Below, piece after piece: positions 9,708 to 19,732 of a DNA stretch of 43,867 nucleotides. A program made the translations under genes and the position numbers. Below the pieces are notes generated by a model, which worked only from the letters and a program-made list of their open reading frames with translations, was not told the DNA's origin and did not search any database. The stretch is from Yersinia rohdei ATCC 43380 (GTDB taxonomy: Bacteria > Pseudomonadota > Gammaproteobacteria > Enterobacterales > Enterobacteriaceae), in NCBI RefSeq assembly GCF_000173775.1, contig NZ_ACCD01000032.1:1-43867 (forward strand), given 5' to 3'. Within the stretch, counting starts at the first letter, position 1, and each line of letters opens with the position of its first letter.

Positions 9708-11650
9708 CCCGCGGCTTTGCGGCGGATGATTTTATCAGTAATGAATGGCATGCATTTTATCGCCAGGGAGAGCTAAGAATGGTGGAAAAATCTATTGCAA
9801 TAGCGCCGCTAGTTAAGAATTCAGCCGTATTTTCATTGTCTTATTTTGAGTTTTTAGTCTGTGCGCGACGTTATGAGGAATCAGGGCGAATATTGCTACA
9901 GATGTTGGAACAATTAGATACTCATTATGGGCGTTGGGATGTTTTTTCGCTTAATAAAGAATCACTACAGCAGCAGGAACATTATTGTAATAGGTTGGCT
10001 GCTGCCATTGGAAATCTGTTTTCTGACCCCGGTTTTATACTGTCGGAAAAGGGATTTATACAATTAATTAATTTCCATCGTTGGATTGCATTAATTTTTG
10101 CCGCCTCTCCTTTTGGGCATGCAGATCATGTGATTACCAACCTTAATCAGGCGGGAGAAGGGCGTGCGCATCCTTTGCATTTTGAGGAAAATAACTTCCT
10201 AAAATTCTGCGTGATGTATTTACCTGAATCAGGTATTCCGCTTCAGCCGGAAATATTATGGCAATTTAATCCGAATGCCGCGGCGGCATTATTTCTGGCG
10301 TTATTATCCCCACGTATTTTACCCCGCCCCGTCGGGCATGCAAAACGTGAGTTTCTGTTGCGCTGGTTACCGGAAAAGCTATTAACACTGACCAGTCTTG
10401 AGCTTTTACCAGAACGTATTTTGCACGATGTTTATATGCATTGCAGTTATGCCGATCTGGCAGAAAAGCATGCCATAAAACGCAGCATTAATTTTCATCT
10501 ACGTAATACACTGCTGCACAATGGATTATCTGATAATCACTTGCAGCCACCATCGCGCGATAAACCATTGATGCTAGTTATCTTAGAGTGGTTTAACAGC
10601 GGCCATTCTATTTATCGCACTCATTCCAGTACCTTACGTGCCGCTCGTGAGCATTTTTCCACCCACGGGGCCACGATTACTGAAGCAACAGATGCGATAA
10701 CTCGCAAGGTATTTGATGATTTCACGGAGGTCAACCGCGCGGGGGCCGTGGAGGCAATGGTTGAATTAGCACAGCAATTACGGCCTGATGTTATCTATTT
10801 CCCCAGTGTCGGGATGTTCCCGCTGACCATAGCGCTGACCAATTTGCGGCTGGCCCCTTTGCAAGTGATGGCCTTAGGCCACCCCGCCACCACTCATTCC
10901 GAGTATATTGATGCTGTTTTGGTGGAGGAGGATTATTTGGGCGATAGCGGGTGTTTTTCTGAAAAAATCGTCTCCTTGCCCAAGGATTGCTTACCTTATG
11001 TTCCGCCAGCCAACATTTGTCAGCCGAAACCCATAGCATATTTTGATGAGCGGCCTGCTGTGCATATTGCTGTTTGTGCCTCTGCGATGAAGATTAATCC
11101 TCGCTTTTTAGCGACTTGCGCTGAAATAGCTTTACGAGTATCAACACCCATAATTTTTCATTTTCTGGTGGGTTTTTGCTGGGGTATTACTCATCGGGTA
11201 ATGAAAAAAGCGGTCAATGACCGGCTTCCCCAAGCCAAAGTTTATGAACACTTAGGATATTTGGATTATTTGCAGGTCATTAATCAGTGCGACTTATTTA
11301 TCAATCCATTTCCTTTCGGCAATACCAATGGCATTGTCGACACGGTTCGCCAAGGGTTACCCGGAGTTTGTCTTAGTGGAGAAGAAGTTCATGAGCATAT
11401 TGATGAAGGGTTATTCCGCCGGCTGGGGTTGGCTGAGGATCTCATCGCACATAACTTGACTGAATATATCGCGGCGGCAGTTCGGCTAATTACCGATACC
11501 CAATGGCGCCATAGTTTGCGACGCCAATTGCTACAAATTCAGCCAGATAATGTGCTGTTTACCGGTAAACCGGAACAGTTTGGCTTGATTGTTCGGGGCT
11601 TGTTGGATGATAAAAAAGCCTCCAATAATGAATTGGAGGCTGGGTTATAG
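9647..11650 (+). CDS. rscC: HMW1C-type cytoplasmic N-glycosyltransferase (GT41), RscC-like
   Basis: RscC should transfer hexose from UDP-sugar to asparagine in N-X-S/T sites of RscA before export. The N-terminal helical domain aligns with the HMW1C family (FHRWIALIFAASPF, YMHCSYADLAEKHAIKRS); the C-terminal GT-B part has HSIYRTHSSTLRAAREHF and ALGHPATTHSEY. Residues equivalent to the catalytic or sugar-binding K441, H495, N521 and D525 of the A. pleuropneumoniae enzyme are present (K482, H535, N561, D565 counted from the first codon). The start is unclear: TTG at 9647 overlaps rscA by 61 bases and gives 667 residues, while ATG at 9779 with GGGAG upstream gives 623 residues, close to the 620-residue A. 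pleuropneumoniae protein. Sequence before that ATG still looks TPR-like, so I report the longer frame. Confidence 0.9.
   Translation: MRPTSFGPLETLASNRATKITRGFAADDFISNEWHAFYRQGELRMVEKSIAIAPLVKNSAVFSLSYFEFLVCARRYEESGRILLQMLEQLDTHYGRWDVFSLNKESLQQQEHYCNRLAAAIGNLFSDPGFILSEKGFIQLINFHRWIALIFAASPFGHADHVITNLNQAGEGRAHPLHFEENNFLKFCVMYLPESGIPLQPEILWQFNPNAAAALFLALLSPRILPRPVGHAKREFLLRWLPEKLLTLTSLELLPERILHDVYMHCSYADLAEKHAIKRSINFHLRNTLLHNGLSDNHLQPPSRDKPLMLVILEWFNSGHSIYRTHSSTLRAAREHFSTHGATITEATDAITRKVFDDFTEVNRAGAVEAMVELAQQLRPDVIYFPSVGMFPLTIALTNLRLAPLQVMALGHPATTHSEYIDAVLVEEDYLGDSGCFSEKIVSLPKDCLPYVPPANICQPKPIAYFDERPAVHIAVCASAMKINPRFLATCAEIALRVSTPIIFHFLVGFCWGITHRVMKKAVNDRLPQAKVYEHLGYLDYLQVINQCDLFINPFPFGNTNGIVDTVRQGLPGVCLSGEEVHEHIDEGLFRRLGLAEDLIAHNLTEYIAAAVRLITDTQWRHSLRRQLLQIQPDNVLFTGKPEQFGLIVRGLLDDKKASNNELEAGL
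11612..11640 (-). terminator. Intrinsic terminator of fadE lying inside the rscC coding end
   Basis: GCCTCCAAT (11618-11626) pairs with ATTGGAGGC (11632-11640) over a 5-base loop. On the minus strand the stem is followed by TTTTTT (complement of A at 11612-11617), giving a strong terminator for fadE, whose stop is at 11682. The same bases encode the last dozen residues of RscC. On the plus strand there is no T run. Confidence 0.8.
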
Positions 11651-11681
11651 AGTTAGACACTCACATCAATAAGGGCAGGTA

Positions 11682-14129
11682 TTAAGCCGCTTCAGTCTGG
11701 CGTTGTTTGGCGCGCGGCTTTACCTCTGGTTTGACCGCCAGTGTATCCGCTTCAAACTCATCTACATTAATAGAGCGCAGACGGCTTTCCTCGGCTTTGG
11801 TGAGTATTGCCGCTTCTTCGGCATTAATTTTACCTTCAGCCAAGGCGCGTTGAGCCAATTTATCCAGCCGTGTAAAGGGCAGGCTTTTACCCGCGTCTTT
11901 ACTCAGACGTTTATGAATAGGTTCTGCGACAATCACATCCTGTAATGCGGCTTCCAGTAAACCTACTGGATTGAACTCACTCGGTGTCAGATATTGACCG
12001 CGGCCCAGGCGGCTGCGGGTGGCTGACGGGACTTGCAGCAATTGTGCCAACTGGTGGTCAAGCCTGTCTGAAGGCGCGCGGTGCACTCGACCAAATGGGA
12101 AGATCCCCATGCGCAATACCCCGGCAATAAATCTATTGGGGAAGTTGCGCAGTAAATCATCCATAGCAATCTCTGCTTGATTCAGCGCATCCTGCACGCC
12201 CCAGTGCACCAGCGGCAAATCTTCTTTCTGGCGGCCTTCATCTTCATAACGTTTCAGTGTGGCAGAGGCCAAATACATTTGGCTGAGGATATCCCCCAAG
12301 CGGGCAGAAATTCGTTCGCGACGTTTCAAACTGCCACCCAATACCCCCATTGAGACATCAGACAGCAATGCCAGATTGGCGCTCAGGCGATTTAAGTGCT
12401 GGTAATAGCGGCGTGTGCTGTCTTTTACCGGCGTAGCACTGGTACGACCATTGGTCAGCCCTAACCAGAAGCTGCGCACTTTGCTGCTGGCCACATGACC
12501 CAGATGACCAAACAGCGCTTTATCAAAGGCAGCAACATCATTGGATTGCGCGGCGGCCATTTCATCCAGCACAAACGGATGGCAACGAATAGCTCCCTGA
12601 CCGAAGATAATCATGCTGCGAGTCAGGATATTTGCGCCCTCAACTGTGATACCAATTGGCGCACCTTGATAACTACGGGCAATAAAGTTGGTTGGGCCAA
12701 GGCAAATACCTTTCCCACCGGCGATATCCATTGCATCCATCACGGCGCGCTGGCCGCGGTGAGTACAGTGATATTTAACAATGGCGGATAATACTGCGGG
12801 CTTTTCGCCCAGCATAATACCGCTGGTTATCAAGGTAGCGGCGGCGTCCATCACATAAGTGTTACCGGCAATTCGTGCCAAGGGTTCTTCAATCCCTTCC
12901 ATTTTACCAATTGAGATTTTGAACTGACGACGAATATAGGCATAAGCCCCAATTCCCATTGCCACACTTTTCAAGCTGCCAGTGGCGTTGGATGGCAAGG
13001 TAATGCCGCGACCAACGGACAGACATTCCACCAGCATCCGCCAGCCTTGCCCGGCCATACTTGGCCCGCCGATAATGTAGTCAATCGGCACAAAAATGTC
13101 GTTACCGCGTGTCGGGCCATTTTGGAATGGCACATTTAATGGGAAGTGGCGATGGCCAATTTCTACCCCTGGGGTATTGGTGGGGATCAGTGCGCAGGTG
13201 ATACCTAAATCAACAGTATCGCCCAGCAGGTGCTCCGGATCGTGCAGCTTGAAGGCCAGCCCGAGCACGGTGGCAATGGGGGCCAGAGTAATATAGCGTT
13301 TGTTCCAGGTTAGGCGCATGCCCAACACCTGCTTACCTTGCCATTCACCCATGCAAACTGTGCCAGTATCTGGGATGGCACCGGCATCAGAACCGGCTTC
13401 TGGACTGGTCAGGGCGAAGCAAGGGATTTCATCGCCACGGGCTAAACCCGGTAAATAATGATTTTTTTGTTCTTCAGTACCATAGTGTTGCAATAATTCA
13501 CCGGGGCCGAGGGAGTTAGGCACACCGACGGTGATGGCTAAAATACCCGAGACACCAGACAGCTTTTGCAACACTCGCGCCTGTGCATAAGCAGAGAAAT
13601 CAAGACCGCCATATTCTTTCTTAATTATCATCGCAAAGAAGCGATTTTCTTTCAGATAGGCCCAAAGCTCTGGCGGCAAATCAGCCAGTTCATGAGTAAT
13701 CTGGAAGTCGTTAGCCATGCGGCAAGCTTCTTCAACTGGCCCGTCGATAAAAGCTTGCTCTTCTGGCGTTAATTGCGGTTTTGGGTAATTGTGCAATTTC
13801 TTCCAGTCGGGTTTTCCCTGGAATAAATCGCCTTCCCACCACGTCGTGCCCGCATCAATGGCTTCTTTTTCGGTGCGCGACATTGCCGGCATGACTTTGC
13901 GGAACATACTCAAAGCTTTGGATGAAAACAGCGATTGGCGCAGTGGTTTTAGTGTCAGCGGCAGCAAAACAATCACCAGCGGCAATAATACCCAGTATGA
14001 CCATAATTGCGACGCCCCTAAAGCGGCGGTATAAACCACCAGAATCAAACTACTGAGGTACAGGTTCACCCGGTGATAGAACAGCACACCAATAAGAACC
14101 AGCAAGGCAACAATGCTAAGAACCATCAT
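11682..14129 (-). CDS. fadE: Acyl-CoA dehydrogenase FadE
   Basis: FadE carries out the first oxidation of fatty acid beta-oxidation, acyl-CoA to trans-2-enoyl-CoA, with FAD. The 815-residue protein matches E. coli FadE (814) along its length, starting with hydrophobic segments (about residues 2-60), then the conserved [20 protein letters not shown] segment and the acyl-CoA dehydrogenase core ([52 protein letters not shown]). The first ATG at 14129 has AGGAG seven bases upstream; a second ATG follows at once. A FadR-like site lies 20 bases before the start, so long-chain acyl-CoA should relieve repression. It is a single-gene unit with its terminator inside rscC. Confidence 0.97.
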   Translation of the reverse strand: MMVLSIVALLVLIGVLFYHRVNLYLSSLILVVYTAALGASQLWSYWVLLPLVIVLLPLTLKPLRQSLFSSKALSMFRKVMPAMSRTEKEAIDAGTTWWEGDLFQGKPDWKKLHNYPKPQLTPEEQAFIDGPVEEACRMANDFQITHELADLPPELWAYLKENRFFAMIIKKEYGGLDFSAYAQARVLQKLSGVSGILAITVGVPNSLGPGELLQHYGTEEQKNHYLPGLARGDEIPCFALTSPEAGSDAGAIPDTGTVCMGEWQGKQVLGMRLTWNKRYITLAPIATVLGLAFKLHDPEHLLGDTVDLGITCALIPTNTPGVEIGHRHFPLNVPFQNGPTRGNDIFVPIDYIIGGPSMAGQGWRMLVECLSVGRGITLPSNATGSLKSVAMGIGAYAYIRRQFKISIGKMEGIEEPLARIAGNTYVMDAAATLITSGIMLGEKPAVLSAIVKYHCTHRGQRAVMDAMDIAGGKGICLGPTNFIARSYQGAPIGITVEGANILTRSMIIFGQGAIRCHPFVLDEMAAAQSNDVAAFDKALFGHLGHVASSKVRSFWLGLTNGRTSATPVKDSTRRYYQHLNRLSANLALLSDVSMGVLGGSLKRRERISARLGDILSQMYLASATLKRYEDEGRQKEDLPLVHWGVQDALNQAEIAMDDLLRNFPNRFIAGVLRMGIFPFGRVHRAPSDRLDHQLAQLLQVPSATRSRLGRGQYLTPSEFNPVGLLEAALQDVIVAEPIHKRLSKDAGKSLPFTRLDKLAQRALAEGKINAEEAAILTKAEESRLRSINVDEFEADTLAVKPEVKPRAKQRQTEAA

Positions 14130-14148
14130 AATAAAGCTCCTGAGATGT

Positions 14149-14165
14149 AGGAGGTCTGACCTGTT
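14149..14165. promoter_or_regulatory. FadR operator upstream of fadE
   Basis: The 17-mer AGGAGGTCTGACCTGTT matches the FadR consensus AGCTGGTCCGACNTGTT at 13 of 16 defined positions and includes the GGTC and GAC-N-TGTT core. It lies 20 bases upstream of the fadE start codon. Function is inferred from the match and the context. Confidence 0.65.
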
Positions 14166-14364
14166 GAGTGATACATTTGTTGTAGTTCATCTCATGATCT
14201 TTATCAATACCATTACATATTATTTACAACTCATCTCACAAATTGCTCTCATCGGGTGCCAAAACTGTTCTGTCTAATTCATCACGGCACTTCTCGCAGT
14301 TTGTGCTATCCGGTACACTGGGACAGGAAGAACATTGATGCCATAGGACTATAAAGAGGCTCCC

Positions 14365-14946
14365 ATGTACCACGATTTAATCCGCAGTGAACTGAACGAA
14401 GCAGCAGACACACTGGCAAATTTTCTAAAAGATGATGCCAATATTGATGCCATCCAGCGCGCAGCTGTTTTATTGGCTGACTCTTTTAAAGCGGGCGGCA
14501 AAGTCTTGTCATGCGGCAATGGCGGCTCCCACTGTGATGCCATGCATTTTGCTGAAGAACTAACTGGCCGCTACCGCGAAAATCGCCCTGGTTATCCGGC
14601 GATTGCTATTTCTGATGTCAGCCATCTGTCCTGTGTCAGCAATGACTTTGGTTATGACTATGTTTTCTCTCGCTATGTTGAAGCGGTAGGCCGTGAGGGG
14701 GATGTGTTATTGGGCATTTCCACTTCAGGTCATTCAGGTAATATCATTAAAGCCATTGCCGCGGCTCGTGCCAAAGGCATGAAAGTCATCACGCTAACAG
14801 GTAAAGATGGCGGTAAAATGGCGGGCTCTGCGGATATAGAAATCCGCGTTCCTCATTTCGGTTATGCTGATCGTATTCAGGAAATTCATATCAAGGCGAT
14901 TCATATCTTGATTCAATTGATTGAAAAAGAGATGGTAAAAGCCTGA
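14365..14946 (+). CDS. gmhA: Phosphoheptose isomerase GmhA
   Basis: GmhA (LpcA) converts sedoheptulose 7-phosphate to D-glycero-D-manno-heptose 7-phosphate, the first step of the ADP-heptose pathway for the LPS inner core. The 193-residue protein is a single SIS domain; visible motifs are [26 protein letters not shown] (about 48-72), the [12 protein letters not shown] sugar-phosphate loop near 115 and the C-terminal [13 protein letters not shown]. It is almost identical in length to the E. coli protein. AGAGG lies just before the ATG. It is divergent from fadE and followed by yafJ, as in E. coli. Confidence 0.97.
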   Translation: MYHDLIRSELNEAADTLANFLKDDANIDAIQRAAVLLADSFKAGGKVLSCGNGGSHCDAMHFAEELTGRYRENRPGYPAIAISDVSHLSCVSNDFGYDYVFSRYVEAVGREGDVLLGISTSGHSGNIIKAIAAARAKGMKVITLTGKDGGKMAGSADIEIRVPHFGYADRIQEIHIKAIHILIQLIEKEMVKA

Positions 14947-14951
14947 TGTTG

Positions 14952-14995
14952 CAAGGTGATCAGCAGTGCTGTTGGTCACCTTGACTGTCAGTCAA
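14952..14995. repeat. Two adjacent inverted repeats after gmhA
   Basis: A 15-base arm at 14952-14966 pairs with 14969-14983, with two G-T wobbles and almost no loop. It is directly followed by the palindrome TTGACTG-T-CAGTCAA (14981-14995). No T run follows, so it may be a processing hairpin or an inefficient terminator between gmhA and yafJ. Confidence 0.6.
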
Positions 14996-15049
14996 TACAG
15001 GGTAAGGCCGAGTCGGTTTTTGGCCCAATAGGGCGATGCGGAGGACGAT

Positions 15050-15814
15050 ATGTGCGAATTGCTCGGGATGAGCGCAAATGTCCCCACGGATATTTGCTTT
15101 AGCTTTACCGGCCTGGTGCAACGAGGCGGGGGGACCGGCCCACATAAAGATGGCTGGGGAATTACTTTCTATGAAGGTAATGGCTGTCGCACGTTTAAAG
15201 ATCCTCAACCCAGCTTTAATTCACCCATTGCCCGGCTAGTTCAAGATTATCCCATCAAATCTTGCGCGGTGATTTCCCATATTCGTCAAGCCAACCGGGG
15301 TGAAGTCGCGTTAGAAAATACCCACCCCTTTACCCGCGAAATGTGGGGGCGCAATTGGACTTATGCCCATAACGGCCAGCTTAAAGGATATCGTCAATTA
15401 GATACCGGCACTTTCCGGCCCATTGGCCAGACCGACAGCGAATATGCTTTTTGCTGGTTACTTAACCAATTGGCAAAACGTTATCCTCGCAAGCCCAGTA
15501 ACTGGCCGGCAGTATTTCGTTATATTGGCCAATTATGTGAGCAGTTGCGCACCAAGGGCGTCTTTAATATGTTGCTCTCGGATGGGCGTTTTGTGATGGC
15601 GTTCTGTTCAACCAATTTATATTGGATAACTCGTCGCGCGCCTTTTGGTAAAGCAACCTTGCTGGATCAAGATGTTGAAATTGATTTTCAACGCCAGACC
15701 ACACCCCAAGATGTGGTCACCTTGATTGCCACCGCGCCTCTGACGGGCAATGAAACCTGGCACAAGATTGCACCAGGTGAATTTGTATTATTCTGTTTTG
15801 GTGAGCAGCTTTGA
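15050..15814 (+). CDS. yafJ: Class II glutamine amidotransferase YafJ
   Basis: This 254-residue protein is a stand-alone class II (Ntn-type) glutamine amidotransferase domain. Cys2 directly after the initiator methionine is the expected nucleophile ([12 protein letters not shown]), and the conserved [40 protein letters not shown] and TDSEYAF segments line up with E. coli YafJ. The acceptor substrate is not known for this family. GGAGG lies just before the start codon. It follows gmhA by about 100 bases with hairpins between, and its 3' end overlaps the convergent yafK by 27 bases. Confidence 0.93.
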   Translation: MCELLGMSANVPTDICFSFTGLVQRGGGTGPHKDGWGITFYEGNGCRTFKDPQPSFNSPIARLVQDYPIKSCAVISHIRQANRGEVALENTHPFTREMWGRNWTYAHNGQLKGYRQLDTGTFRPIGQTDSEYAFCWLLNQLAKRYPRKPSNWPAVFRYIGQLCEQLRTKGVFNMLLSDGRFVMAFCSTNLYWITRRAPFGKATLLDQDVEIDFQRQTTPQDVVTLIATAPLTGNETWHKIAPGEFVLFCFGEQL

Positions 15815-16543
15815 TTGGGTCGATGCATACTGAGATTCTGGTGCACTGGAAACAGGCGGGCGGCTCAACACATACTGCCCGTTAATCACCGAGACCGACG
15901 GCGGCATCCGGTTTTTGGCAAAATAGCTGTAACCCGGCTGTAACTGACGCCAGAAATTATAATCTGAAGAGTTACGGTGGCGTTGCATATTTTTTTCAGT
16001 CATGCGGAAGGGATAGATACTGATATCCACTTTTTCCTGACCAAAGATAAATGCCGTTTGAACGTAGTTAAATATCTCGTCCATATAGGCATCTGTCATT
16101 GCATAACAGCCGATTGATTTGCACGCGCCGTGGATCATCAGATATTTCCCTGAATAACCTTGCGACTTATCGAAATCATTTGGGAAACCAATATTGATTG
16201 CTCGATAAAACTTACTGTCAGGTTTTAAATGGCGCATATCAATACTGTAAAAACCTTCCGGGCTCTTAAAATCCCCTTCACGGCGTTTCGGGCCAAGGCC
16301 GCCTGAAAATTCACAGATGCGATAGCTTTGTACTAAACGATACTCGCCTTGCAGCCTGGCATATAATTCCAAGGTGCGTTCTTCTTTGAAGATTTGAATA
16401 TAGACCGATGAGCCAAGTAATTGCTGTTTTAGCTCTTTGGATACCGCCACAGGCTCACTGGCTGAGCTGGTGAAGGATACCGCCGGTAAACAAATTATCA
16501 TCGCAAGCATTATTATCGCAGACAACGGCGCGATTTTGCCCAT
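15788..16543 (-). CDS. dpaA: L,D-transpeptidase-fold murein amidase YafK/DpaA
   Basis: YafK (DpaA/LdtF in recent E. coli work) has the YkuD fold and is reported to cut the bond between Braun's lipoprotein and peptidoglycan diaminopimelate rather than form crosslinks. The 251-residue protein has an N-terminal signal peptide (about 1-25) and the YkuD catalytic signature [12 protein letters not shown] with His, Ser and the nucleophilic Cys near residues 135-146. Length is close to E. coli (246). It is convergent with yafJ, the stop regions overlapping by 27 bases. Its promoter must lie within 16544-16700. Confidence 0.9.
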   Translation of the reverse strand: MGKIAPLSAIIMLAMIICLPAVSFTSSASEPVAVSKELKQQLLGSSVYIQIFKEERTLELYARLQGEYRLVQSYRICEFSGGLGPKRREGDFKSPEGFYSIDMRHLKPDSKFYRAINIGFPNDFDKSQGYSGKYLMIHGACKSIGCYAMTDAYMDEIFNYVQTAFIFGQEKVDISIYPFRMTEKNMQRHRNSSDYNFWRQLQPGYSYFAKNRMPPSVSVINGQYVLSRPPVSSAPESQYASTQSKLLTKTE

Positions 16544-17143
16544 TATTATTCCTACTTATTCTTATAGATGCCACTGACTTTTCTGATGTTTCCACTCTAA
16601 TCAATGTTGCTATCTTGTTAACGGTTATCGCTAATCTGCATCACTGACTTAAGTCAACTTAGCGGAATGCATTCAATTTGCCATCTGACAGCAATTTCAA
16701 TTATTTTAGGGAAATATATAAGCGCAGATTATCAGTCAGAAATTTTTTAGCAATATATGTTTTGTATAAAATAAATACAAAATCAGTAAAGATTAATTGA
16801 GGAAATGATTTTACCGAATATATACAAAATTTGGCAGTAAATTATTTGTATTTGCATGACGTAAGTCACTGCATTTGTCAGACACTGTGGGATGGAAATG
16901 CTAAAATTGCCCGCGGCTGATGCTGTGCTCAATTAATGGTCAGTTCTGTATTATTGAGCTCAGTGATATTCAATATGGGTTCGGCATTAATTGTTAGATT
17001 GTTCTATCAGTCGTTATGTTGGTCGAATCGACTGAATATTCAGCTGTCGTTTAACTGAACTATGAAATTATCTTATCTTTGCGTAGCTGTACATTCTGGG
17101 CTAAGTGCAGCATTTGCTATAACTAATAAAGTTGTTCAACTCT
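16544..17143. promoter_or_regulatory. 600-base divergent control region of yafK and the nqr operon
   Basis: No convincing gene is seen here. The stretch is AT-rich and contains two related dyads: the perfect palindrome TGACTTAAGTCA at 16644-16655 and TGACGTAAGTCA at 16857-16868, both of TGAC-N4-GTCA form. A similar TGACGTAAATCA occurs at 40862. The dyads may be sites for one regulator, but none is assigned. The leader before nqrA is long and the exact start point is unknown. Confidence 0.4.
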
Positions 17144-18487
17144 ATGATTAAAATAAAGAAAGGTCTTGACCTTCCCATCGCTGGAGCACCTGAGCAAGTG
17201 ATAGAAATGGGGCCAGCTATTCATCATGTCGCTGTCCTCGGTGAAGAGTATGTGGGCATGCGCCCCTCAATGTTGGTACAAGAAGGTGATTGGGTTAAGA
17301 AAGGCCAACCGCTGTTTGAAGATAAAAAAAATCCTGGCGTGCTGTTTACTGCGCCCGCCAGTGGCAAAGTCAGCGCCATTAATCGTGGTGAGCGCCGGGT
17401 TCTGCAATCTGTCGTGATTGAAGTCGATGGGGATGAGCAAATTCCTTTCGAACATGTTGCTGAGGCCGACCTCAAGCAACTGAGTCAGGAACAAGTTCAA
17501 AGCCAGTTATTGTCTTCTGGTTTATGGACAGCACTACGTACTCGCCCATTTAGCAAAACCCCGGTTCCAGGTAGTCGCCCACGGGCTATTTTTGTCAGTG
17601 CGATGGATACCCAACCTTTGGCGGCCGACCCTCGGGTAATAATTGCCACTGAACCTGACGCGTTTAACCACGGCTTAACCGTGTTAACTCGTTTAACTGA
17701 AGGCAAAGTGCATGTCTGTCATGCTCCAGGGCAGGTGGTTGCCAGCCATTCGAGCGCACAGGTAACTTACAATGAGTTCTCCGGCCCACACCCTGCGGGG
17801 CTGGTTGGCACCCACATCCATTTCCTTGAACCTGTGAGCCTGAGCAAAACTGTTTGGCATGTGGGTTATCAGGATGTTATTGCCATCGGCAAATTGTTTA
17901 CCCGTGGTGAGCTGTGGACTGACCGTATCGTCGCCGTGGCTGGCCCACAGGTGAATCAGCCAATATTGCTGCGCACCCGGCTTGGTGCCAGTTTATCTGA
18001 GCTGACTGCTGGCCGACTGAAAGACGGTGATAACCGCATTATCTCGGGTTCAGTGCTGAGCGGCACGGCCTTCTCCGCCACTCATGGCTATTTGGGGCGC
18101 TTCCATCAGCAAGTGTCGGTTATCCGTGAAGGGCGAGAAAAAGAATTATTCGGTTGGGTGATGCCAGGCCTTGATAAATACTCCATTACTCGCACCACTC
18201 TGGGGCATTTCTTCAAACATAAATTGTTTGCTTTCTCCACGGATATGCACGGTGGGGAGCGCGCTATGGTGCCCATTGGCAACTATGAGCGGGTTATGCC
18301 GCTGGATATTCTGGCCACACACTTGCTGCGTGACCTGTTATCCGGTGATACCGACAGCGCCCAGGCGCTGGGGTGTCTGGAATTGGATGAAGAAGATTTG
18401 GCGCTGTGTACATTTGTCTGCCCCGGAAAGTACGAATACGGGCCGGCATTGCGCGACATACTGACCAAGATTGAGCAGGAAGGATAA
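17144..18487 (+). CDS. nqrA: Na+-translocating NADH:quinone reductase subunit A
   Basis: NqrA is the peripheral quinone-interacting subunit of the sodium-pumping NADH:ubiquinone reductase. The 447-residue protein begins [18 protein letters not shown] and shows the biotinyl-like [20 protein letters not shown] segment and the C-terminal [23 protein letters not shown], typical of the family. I use the ATG at 17144; an in-frame TTG at 17132 would add four residues, and no strong ribosome-binding site is visible for either. It is the first gene of nqrABCDEF-apbE-nqrM; nqrB starts 4 bases after its stop. Confidence 0.96.
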   Translation: MIKIKKGLDLPIAGAPEQVIEMGPAIHHVAVLGEEYVGMRPSMLVQEGDWVKKGQPLFEDKKNPGVLFTAPASGKVSAINRGERRVLQSVVIEVDGDEQIPFEHVAEADLKQLSQEQVQSQLLSSGLWTALRTRPFSKTPVPGSRPRAIFVSAMDTQPLAADPRVIIATEPDAFNHGLTVLTRLTEGKVHVCHAPGQVVASHSSAQVTYNEFSGPHPAGLVGTHIHFLEPVSLSKTVWHVGYQDVIAIGKLFTRGELWTDRIVAVAGPQVNQPILLRTRLGASLSELTAGRLKDGDNRIISGSVLSGTAFSATHGYLGRFHQQVSVIREGREKELFGWVMPGLDKYSITRTTLGHFFKHKLFAFSTDMHGGERAMVPIGNYERVMPLDILATHLLRDLLSGDTDSAQALGCLELDEEDLALCTFVCPGKYEYGPALRDILTKIEQEG

Positions 18488-18490
18488 CTG

Positions 18491-19732
18491 ATGGGTCTGA
18501 AAAGTTTTCTTGAGAAAATAGAGCATCACTTCGAAGCCGGTGGAAAGCTAGAGAAGTATTATCCACTGTACGAAGCGGCTGCCACTATTTTCTATACTCA
18601 GGGTAAAGTGACACCGGGGGCCTCTCACGTTCGTGATGCCATCGACCTGAAACGCATGATGATTTTGGTGTGGCTGGCAGTATTTCCGGCGATGTTCTGG
18701 GGCATGTACAACGTCGGGGCGCAGGCAATTCCTGCCTTGAATCAGCTCTACAGTGGTGCGCAACTACAACAGATTATTGCTGGCGACTGGCATTACCGAC
18801 TGGCAGAAATATTAGGTGCATCATTAACACCGGATGCCGGTTGGGCAAGCAAAATGCTGCTCGGCGCAGTCTATTTCCTGCCAATTTATGCCGTGGTATT
18901 CGTGGTTGGGGGCTTTTGGGAGGTGGTATTTTCCATTATCCGCAAACATGAAATCAATGAAGGTTTCTTTGTTACTTCAATTCTGTTTTCCCTGATTTTA
19001 CCGCCAACCTTGCCATTATGGCAGGCAGCGCTGGGGATCTCTTTTGGGGTCGTGGTCGGTAAAGAGATCTTTGGTGGTACTGGGCGTAACTTCCTCAACC
19101 CGGCACTGGCTGGGCGTGCATTCCTGTTCTTTGCTTATCCGGCGCAAATCTCGGGTGACTTGGTATGGACTGCGGCGGATGGTTTCTCTGGCGCGACCCC
19201 TTTGTCGCAGTGGAGTGTTAACGGCAGCCAAAGTCTGGTCAATACGATTAGCGGTCAACCTATTACTTGGATGGATGCTTTCCTCGGTAATATCCCTGGT
19301 TCCATTGGGGAGGTTTCGACACTGATGATCTTAATCGGTGGTGCCATTATCCTCTTTGGCCGCGTGGCATCCTGGCGCATTGTTGCCGGGGTCATGATTG
19401 GCATGATTGCGACGGCTTATCTGTTTAACTTAATAGGCTCCACCACTAACCCGCTATTTGCGATGCCGTGGTACTGGCATTTAGTGCTGGGTGGCTTTGC
19501 GTTCGGCATGATCTTTATGGCGACTGACCCGGTATCCGCGTCCTTTACTAACAAAGGAAAGTGGTGGTATGGCGGTTTGATTGGCGCGATGTGTGTTTTG
19601 ATCCGCGTCGCCAATCCGGCTTATCCAGAGGGAATGATGCTGGCAATTCTGTTTGCCAACCTGTTTGCGCCACTGTTCGACTATGTGGTTGTTCAGGCCA
19701 ACATCAAGCGGAGGAAAGCCCGTGGCAAATGA
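18491..19732 (+). CDS. nqrB: Na+-translocating NADH:quinone reductase subunit B
   Basis: NqrB is the main integral membrane subunit, with about ten transmembrane helices, and carries FMN bound covalently to a threonine plus riboflavin. In this 413-residue protein the flavinylation motif SGAT falls at residues 233-236, so Thr236 corresponds to the known V. cholerae attachment site. Hydrophobic segments are evident from about residue 56 onward. The ribosome-binding site is within the end of nqrA (GGAAGGA). It ends in a short overlap with nqrC. ApbE, encoded downstream, is the enzyme expected to attach the FMN. Confidence 0.97.
   Translation: MGLKSFLEKIEHHFEAGGKLEKYYPLYEAAATIFYTQGKVTPGASHVRDAIDLKRMMILVWLAVFPAMFWGMYNVGAQAIPALNQLYSGAQLQQIIAGDWHYRLAEILGASLTPDAGWASKMLLGAVYFLPIYAVVFVVGGFWEVVFSIIRKHEINEGFFVTSILFSLILPPTLPLWQAALGISFGVVVGKEIFGGTGRNFLNPALAGRAFLFFAYPAQISGDLVWTAADGFSGATPLSQWSVNGSQSLVNTISGQPITWMDAFLGNIPGSIGEVSTLMILIGGAIILFGRVASWRIVAGVMIGMIATAYLFNLIGSTTNPLFAMPWYWHLVLGGFAFGMIFMATDPVSASFTNKGKWWYGGLIGAMCVLIRVANPAYPEGMMLAILFANLFAPLFDYVVVQANIKRRKARGK

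Noticed and set aside
14794-15208. Minus-strand frames across the gmhA-yafJ junction
   Set aside because: They are opposite strongly conserved genes and arise from the inverted repeats there.
19653-19721. N-terminal extension of nqrC from an upstream start
   Set aside because: It would lie inside nqrB codons and adds unrelated sequence; the GTG at 19722 has an ideal ribosome-binding site and gives the expected length.
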